Shown here: piece by piece, positions 9,448 to 12,155 of the stretch
Numbering within the stretch: the first letter of the stretch is position 1
How the letters are laid out: every line of letters starts with the position of its first letter
Assembly: GCA_021204375.1 (NCBI GenBank)
Contig: JAJPZL010000086.1
Span: forward strand, 1 to 12,155
Reading direction: 5' to 3'
From: Bacteroides sp.
Lineage (GTDB): Bacteria; Bacteroidota; Bacteroidia; Bacteroidales; Bacteroidaceae
DNA: 12,155 bases
The notes under the pieces: generated by a model
Databases searched by the model: none
Told to the model about the DNA's origin: nothing
Seen by the model: the letters and a program-made list of their open reading frames with translations, nothing else
Program-made: the position numbers and the translations under genes

Positions 9448-10745
9448 CATATCTGTTGTTCATATGCCTGTAGAGTAGCGGTTTCGTTGCTCCTTTTTGC
9501 CGGGCACAAATCCTTTCGGAGGTAGGAAGCGGTTATAGCCAAACCTCTATGAATACCACCGTTTTCCGGAACAACTCGCTGGTCACCCACGGAGATACCC
9601 AGTATATTGCTTACTACGATGCCGGTAAATTCCTGGTAACAGGCAAGCGAAAGCTGGGCGAAGATAACTGGGAGATCCACCGCTCTCCTTACCGGGGGAA
9701 CTGTAAAGATGCCCATAATGTGATCAGTATCATGGTGAATGGAAAGGGTTATCTCCATGTTGCTTTTGACCACCACGGGCATCCCCGTAACTACTGTAAA
9801 AGTATTGCTCCTTTCTCGCTTCGACTCGGTGAAAAAGAGCCCATGACCGGCGTGGACGAGAAGGATGTTACCTATCCCGAGTTTTATAAATTACCGGACG
9901 GCGACCTCATCTTTGTTTACCGTTCCGGTGCTTCCGGACGGAGAAACTTAGTGATGAACCGTTATCAAACAGAGACAGCCACCTGGCAGCGGGTACAGGA
10001 TATCCTGATTGACGGGGAGAACCGGCGCAATGCCTACTGGCAACTCTATATCGATGAAAACAGTACCATTCACCTCTCCTGGGTATGGAGAGAGAGCTGG
10101 CTGGTAGAGACTAACCACGATCTTTGTTATGCCCGTTCCAACGATGGCGGAAAGAGCTGGGAACGCTCTGACGGTACTCCCTATACTTTACCTATCCGGG
10201 CAGCGAATGCCGAATATGCCTGGCCTGTTCCGCAGAACAGTGAACTCATCAACCAGACCAGTATGACTACGGATCCCGATGGCAACCCCTACATCGCTAC
10301 CTATTGGCGGGATCCGGATAGTGATACTCCCCAATACCGGTTAGTCTGGTTCGATGGTAAAGAGTAGCAGATGAAGCAAGTCTCAGCACGTACTTCTCCT
10401 TTCAGCCTGAGCGGAGGAGGCACCAAGGCTATTCCCATAGCCCGTCCCCGGCTGGTGATCCGCCGGGAAGGAGAGATCACCAAAGCCTATTATCTGTTCC
10501 GCGACCAGGGGAGAGGGAGTAAAGTCTCTATGGCCTGGTGTGACGATATCACTCGGGGAGCATGGAATTACAAAGATCTGACTGACTTTTCCGTCGGCTC
10601 CTGGGAACCCAGCCGCGATACGGAACTGTGGAAAGAGAAGCAACTCCTCCATCTTTTTGTGCAGCATACCGCACAGGGAGACGGGGAGCGTACAGTCGAT
10701 ATAGAACCCCAACCTATCTATGTACTCGAAGTAGAATTGCCTTAA
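9429..10745 (+). pseudogene. Secreted BNR_4-type beta-propeller protein, probable polysaccharide lyase, interrupted by two in-frame TAG codons
   Basis: One frame of 438 codons runs from ATG 9429. It starts with a signal peptide (MNFTTK, hydrophobic core, probable cleavage after CRA at residue 26). The mature part begins ILSEVGSGYSQTS and contains NTTVFRNNSLVTHGDTQY, KDAHNVISI, FDHHGHP, VTYPEFYKLPDGDL, IHLSWVWRES, an Asp-box (SNDGGKSW, 237-244) and NPYIATYWRD, all typical of BNR_4 propellers in glycan loci. TAG interrupts codon 15 (9471, inside the signal peptide) and codon 313 (10365, GKE-x-QMKQVSART), where tryptophan is expected. An initiation at ATG 9549 would lose the signal peptide and the first strand. 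H96 with H115/H116 recalls the paired histidines of seven-bladed lyases such as PL24/PL25 ulvan lyases, and rhamnose-glucuronate lyases share the fold. Substrate is unknown. GH105 follows 24 bases later, probably in the same operon. Confidence 0.82.
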
Positions 10746-10769
10746 ACAGAACCATACCCTTATAGTTAG

Positions 10770-11909
10770 ATGCAAATGAAAAAGAAGATTTACTATTTCC
10801 TGGTATTAGTAGTCGTTATCCTCACAGGATGTCAGGAAAAAAGGGATACCCGGGCAGAAGAGGTCACAGCGATGATCCACCGGGTAAACCGATATTGGCA
10901 GGAGCATAATCCGGTAGAGAAAAACTCTTTCTGGCACCATGCCGCTTACCACACCGGTAATATGGAAGCCTATCTGCTTACCGGCGAAGAGCAGTATCGC
11001 GATTACTCGGAAGTCTGGGCTGAATACAATGACTGGAAAGGAGCCCGGTCAGACGATCCGCAAGAGTGGAAGTATAGTTACGGCGAGAGCGATCAATATG
11101 TCCTTTTCGGAGATTTCCAGACCTGTTTTCAGGTATATGCCGATCTCTATAAGCTGGACCCCGATCCCCGTAAAATAGCCCGTGCCCGGGAAGTGATGGG
11201 GTACCAGATAAACACTTCTGAGAAGGATTACTGGTGGTGGGCGGATGGTCTCTATATGGTAATGCCCGTCATGGTCAAGTTACACCGTATCACACAGAAT
11301 CCGCTTTATCTGGAAAAACTGCACGAATACTGGCTCTATGCCGATAGCCTGATGTACGATGCGGACCCCGGTCTCTATTACTGGGACGGCAAGTATATCT
11401 ATCCCAACCATACAACCGGTAACGGTCTTAAAGATTTCTGGGCCCGGGGAGACGGATGGGTGCTGGCGGCTTTTGCCAAAGTGTTGCAGGAGCTTCCACA
11501 GACCGATCCCTACCGGCAGGAATACATAGAGCGTTATACCGCTATGGCCCGTGCAGTAGCTGATAGCCAGCGTCCCGAAGGATACTGGACACGCAGTATG
11601 CTCGATCCGGAGCATGCACCCGGTCCTGAAACCAGCGGTACCGCCTTCTTTACCTACGGTTTGCTCTGGGGGATCAATAACGGATATCTTTCCAAAGAAG
11701 AATACGGGCCGGTAGTTGAAAAAATATGGAATTATCTCACTACAACCGCTTTGCAGCCCGATGGCAGGATCGGTTATGTACAGCCCATTGGCGAGAAAGC
11801 TATTCCCGGACAAGTGATCGATGCAGACTCCACCGCTGATTTTGGAGTCGGAGCCTGGTTACTGACAGCCTGTGAAAGGGTACGATACCTGGAAAGCGCT
11901 GAGCAATAA
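10770..11909 (+). CDS. GH105 family unsaturated uronyl hydrolase, lipoprotein
   Basis: GH105 enzymes remove a 4,5-unsaturated uronic acid from the non-reducing end of oligosaccharides left by polysaccharide lyases, as in rhamnogalacturonan, ulvan or arabinogalactan breakdown. The 379-residue length is normal. A lipoprotein signal with lipobox LTGC (C21) predicts membrane anchoring, probably periplasmic. The (alpha/alpha)6 barrel is shown by HHAAYHTGNMEAYL, FGDFQTCFQVYADLY, the WWWAD motif (155-159, D159 corresponding to the catalytic aspartate of Bacillus YteR), WARGDGWVLAAFAKVL, PETSGTAFFTYGL and the ending DFGVGAWLLTACE. ATG 10776, giving MKKKIYYFL, is an equally good or better start than ATG 10770. 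All 16 tryptophans are TGG and the frame is clean, in contrast to the gene just upstream. Substrate specificity beyond unsaturated uronate cannot be set from sequence alone. Confidence 0.92.
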   Translation: MQMKKKIYYFLVLVVVILTGCQEKRDTRAEEVTAMIHRVNRYWQEHNPVEKNSFWHHAAYHTGNMEAYLLTGEEQYRDYSEVWAEYNDWKGARSDDPQEWKYSYGESDQYVLFGDFQTCFQVYADLYKLDPDPRKIARAREVMGYQINTSEKDYWWWADGLYMVMPVMVKLHRITQNPLYLEKLHEYWLYADSLMYDADPGLYYWDGKYIYPNHTTGNGLKDFWARGDGWVLAAFAKVLQELPQTDPYRQEYIERYTAMARAVADSQRPEGYWTRSMLDPEHAPGPETSGTAFFTYGLLWGINNGYLSKEEYGPVVEKIWNYLTTTALQPDGRIGYVQPIGEKAIPGQVIDADSTADFGVGAWLLTACERVRYLESAEQ

Positions 11910-11942
11910 CACACAAAACACCTTTATAAACACCTATGTATG

Positions 11943-11976
11943 AGCAGGGGTGGAACGCTATGAGTCCACCTCTGTT
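11943..11976 (+). terminator. Hairpin downstream of the GH105 gene
   Basis: AGCAGGGGTGGA (11943-11954) pairs with TCCACCTCTGTT (11965-11976). This gives a 12-bp stem with two G-U wobbles and a ten-base loop, starting 34 bases after the GH105 stop. The stem is GC-rich and strong, but the bases after it (CCTGGTATG) have no T-run, so it is an imperfect intrinsic terminator. It may instead stabilise the 3' end of the transcript. Confidence 0.45.
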
Positions 11977-12037
11977 CCTGGTATGATCCGGGCCAGACAC
12001 CTTTTTCTGTATTGACAGGCTCTTTTCAGAGGTATAT

Positions 12038-12072
12038 ACAGTAACCTTTTGCCCCCTTACACAGTAACCTTT
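12038..12072. repeat. Direct repeats ACAGTAACCTTT at the right edge
   Basis: ACAGTAACCTTT occurs at 12038-12049 and again at 12061-12072, a spacing of 23 bases start to start; the match extends to 15 bases with one mismatch (TA[T/C] in front). Close to two DNA turns apart, and just upstream of a promoter-like segment, they resemble paired binding sites for a transcription factor controlling a gene beyond the right end. Confidence 0.5.
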
Positions 12073-12106
12073 ACCAACAGATACCTGCTGTTACTTTGTA
12101 GTAACA
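12070..12106 (+). promoter_or_regulatory. Candidate promoter and GTTAC/GTAAC palindrome at the right edge
   Basis: TTACTTTG (12091-12098) matches the Bacteroidota -7 consensus TAnnTTTG at five of six defined positions. TTTA at 12070-12073, 17 bases earlier, could serve as a weak -33 element and overlaps the second direct repeat. The -7 box lies inside a palindrome, TGTTAC-TTTGTA-GTAACA (12089-12106), whose arms share GTAAC with the direct repeats. It would drive a gene outside the window; none is visible in 11910-12155. Confidence 0.35.
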
Positions 12107-12155
12107 AAAACGGTATGGGTACTTTCATCCCTACATTCGTTGGACAGTTCAGTAT

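Noticed and set aside
1..12155. Diversity-generating retroelement, CRISPR array, transposon ends or tRNA genes.
   Set aside because: No reverse transcriptase, template/variable repeat, spaced repeat array, transposase or cloverleaf-like sequence could be found. The G-to-A pattern also does not match adenine-directed mutagenesis by such retroelements.

Overview
The window looks like chromosomal DNA from a Bacteroidota species, most likely order Bacteroidales. The evidence is a SusC/SusD outer-membrane glycan-uptake pair, a lipoprotein glycoside hydrolase, a Bacteroidota-style -7 box (TATCTTTGC) and the absence of Shine-Dalgarno sequences before the starts. All seven recognisable genes are on the + strand. 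There are no RNA genes, insertion sequences or CRISPR arrays.

Layout: (1) 1-177, leader with a candidate promoter; (2) 178-1542, miaB, intact; (3) 1681-4605, a SusC-like TonB-dependent transporter, and 4619-6271, its SusD-like lipoprotein partner; (4) 6384-8439, polyphosphate kinase, overlapping by ATGA with ppx (8436-9329); (5) 9429-10745, a secreted BNR_4-type beta-propeller protein (probable polysaccharide lyase), and 10770-11909, a GH105 lipoprotein; (6) 11910-12155, a non-coding end with a hairpin and a repeat-rich, promoter-like segment.

Working together: SusC/SusD would import an oligosaccharide. The propeller protein plus GH105 form a plausible lyase and unsaturated-uronyl hydrolase pair for an acidic plant or algal glycan (pectin, arabinogalactan or ulvan type). 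Ppk and Ppx make and degrade polyphosphate and sit between the two halves of the glycan locus.

The striking feature is that four of the seven genes are full length by homology but interrupted. SusC (2), SusD (4) and the propeller gene (2) carry eight in-frame stops, seven TAG and one TGA. Wherever the family consensus can be judged, tryptophan is expected, so each stop is one G-to-A change from TGG. The ppk gene instead has three single-A length changes in A-runs, and undoing them restores a 684-residue enzyme. The miaB, ppx and GH105 genes are clean. The explanation could be gene decay, sequence or assembly error, or (least likely but most interesting) TAG read as tryptophan; the sequence alone cannot decide.
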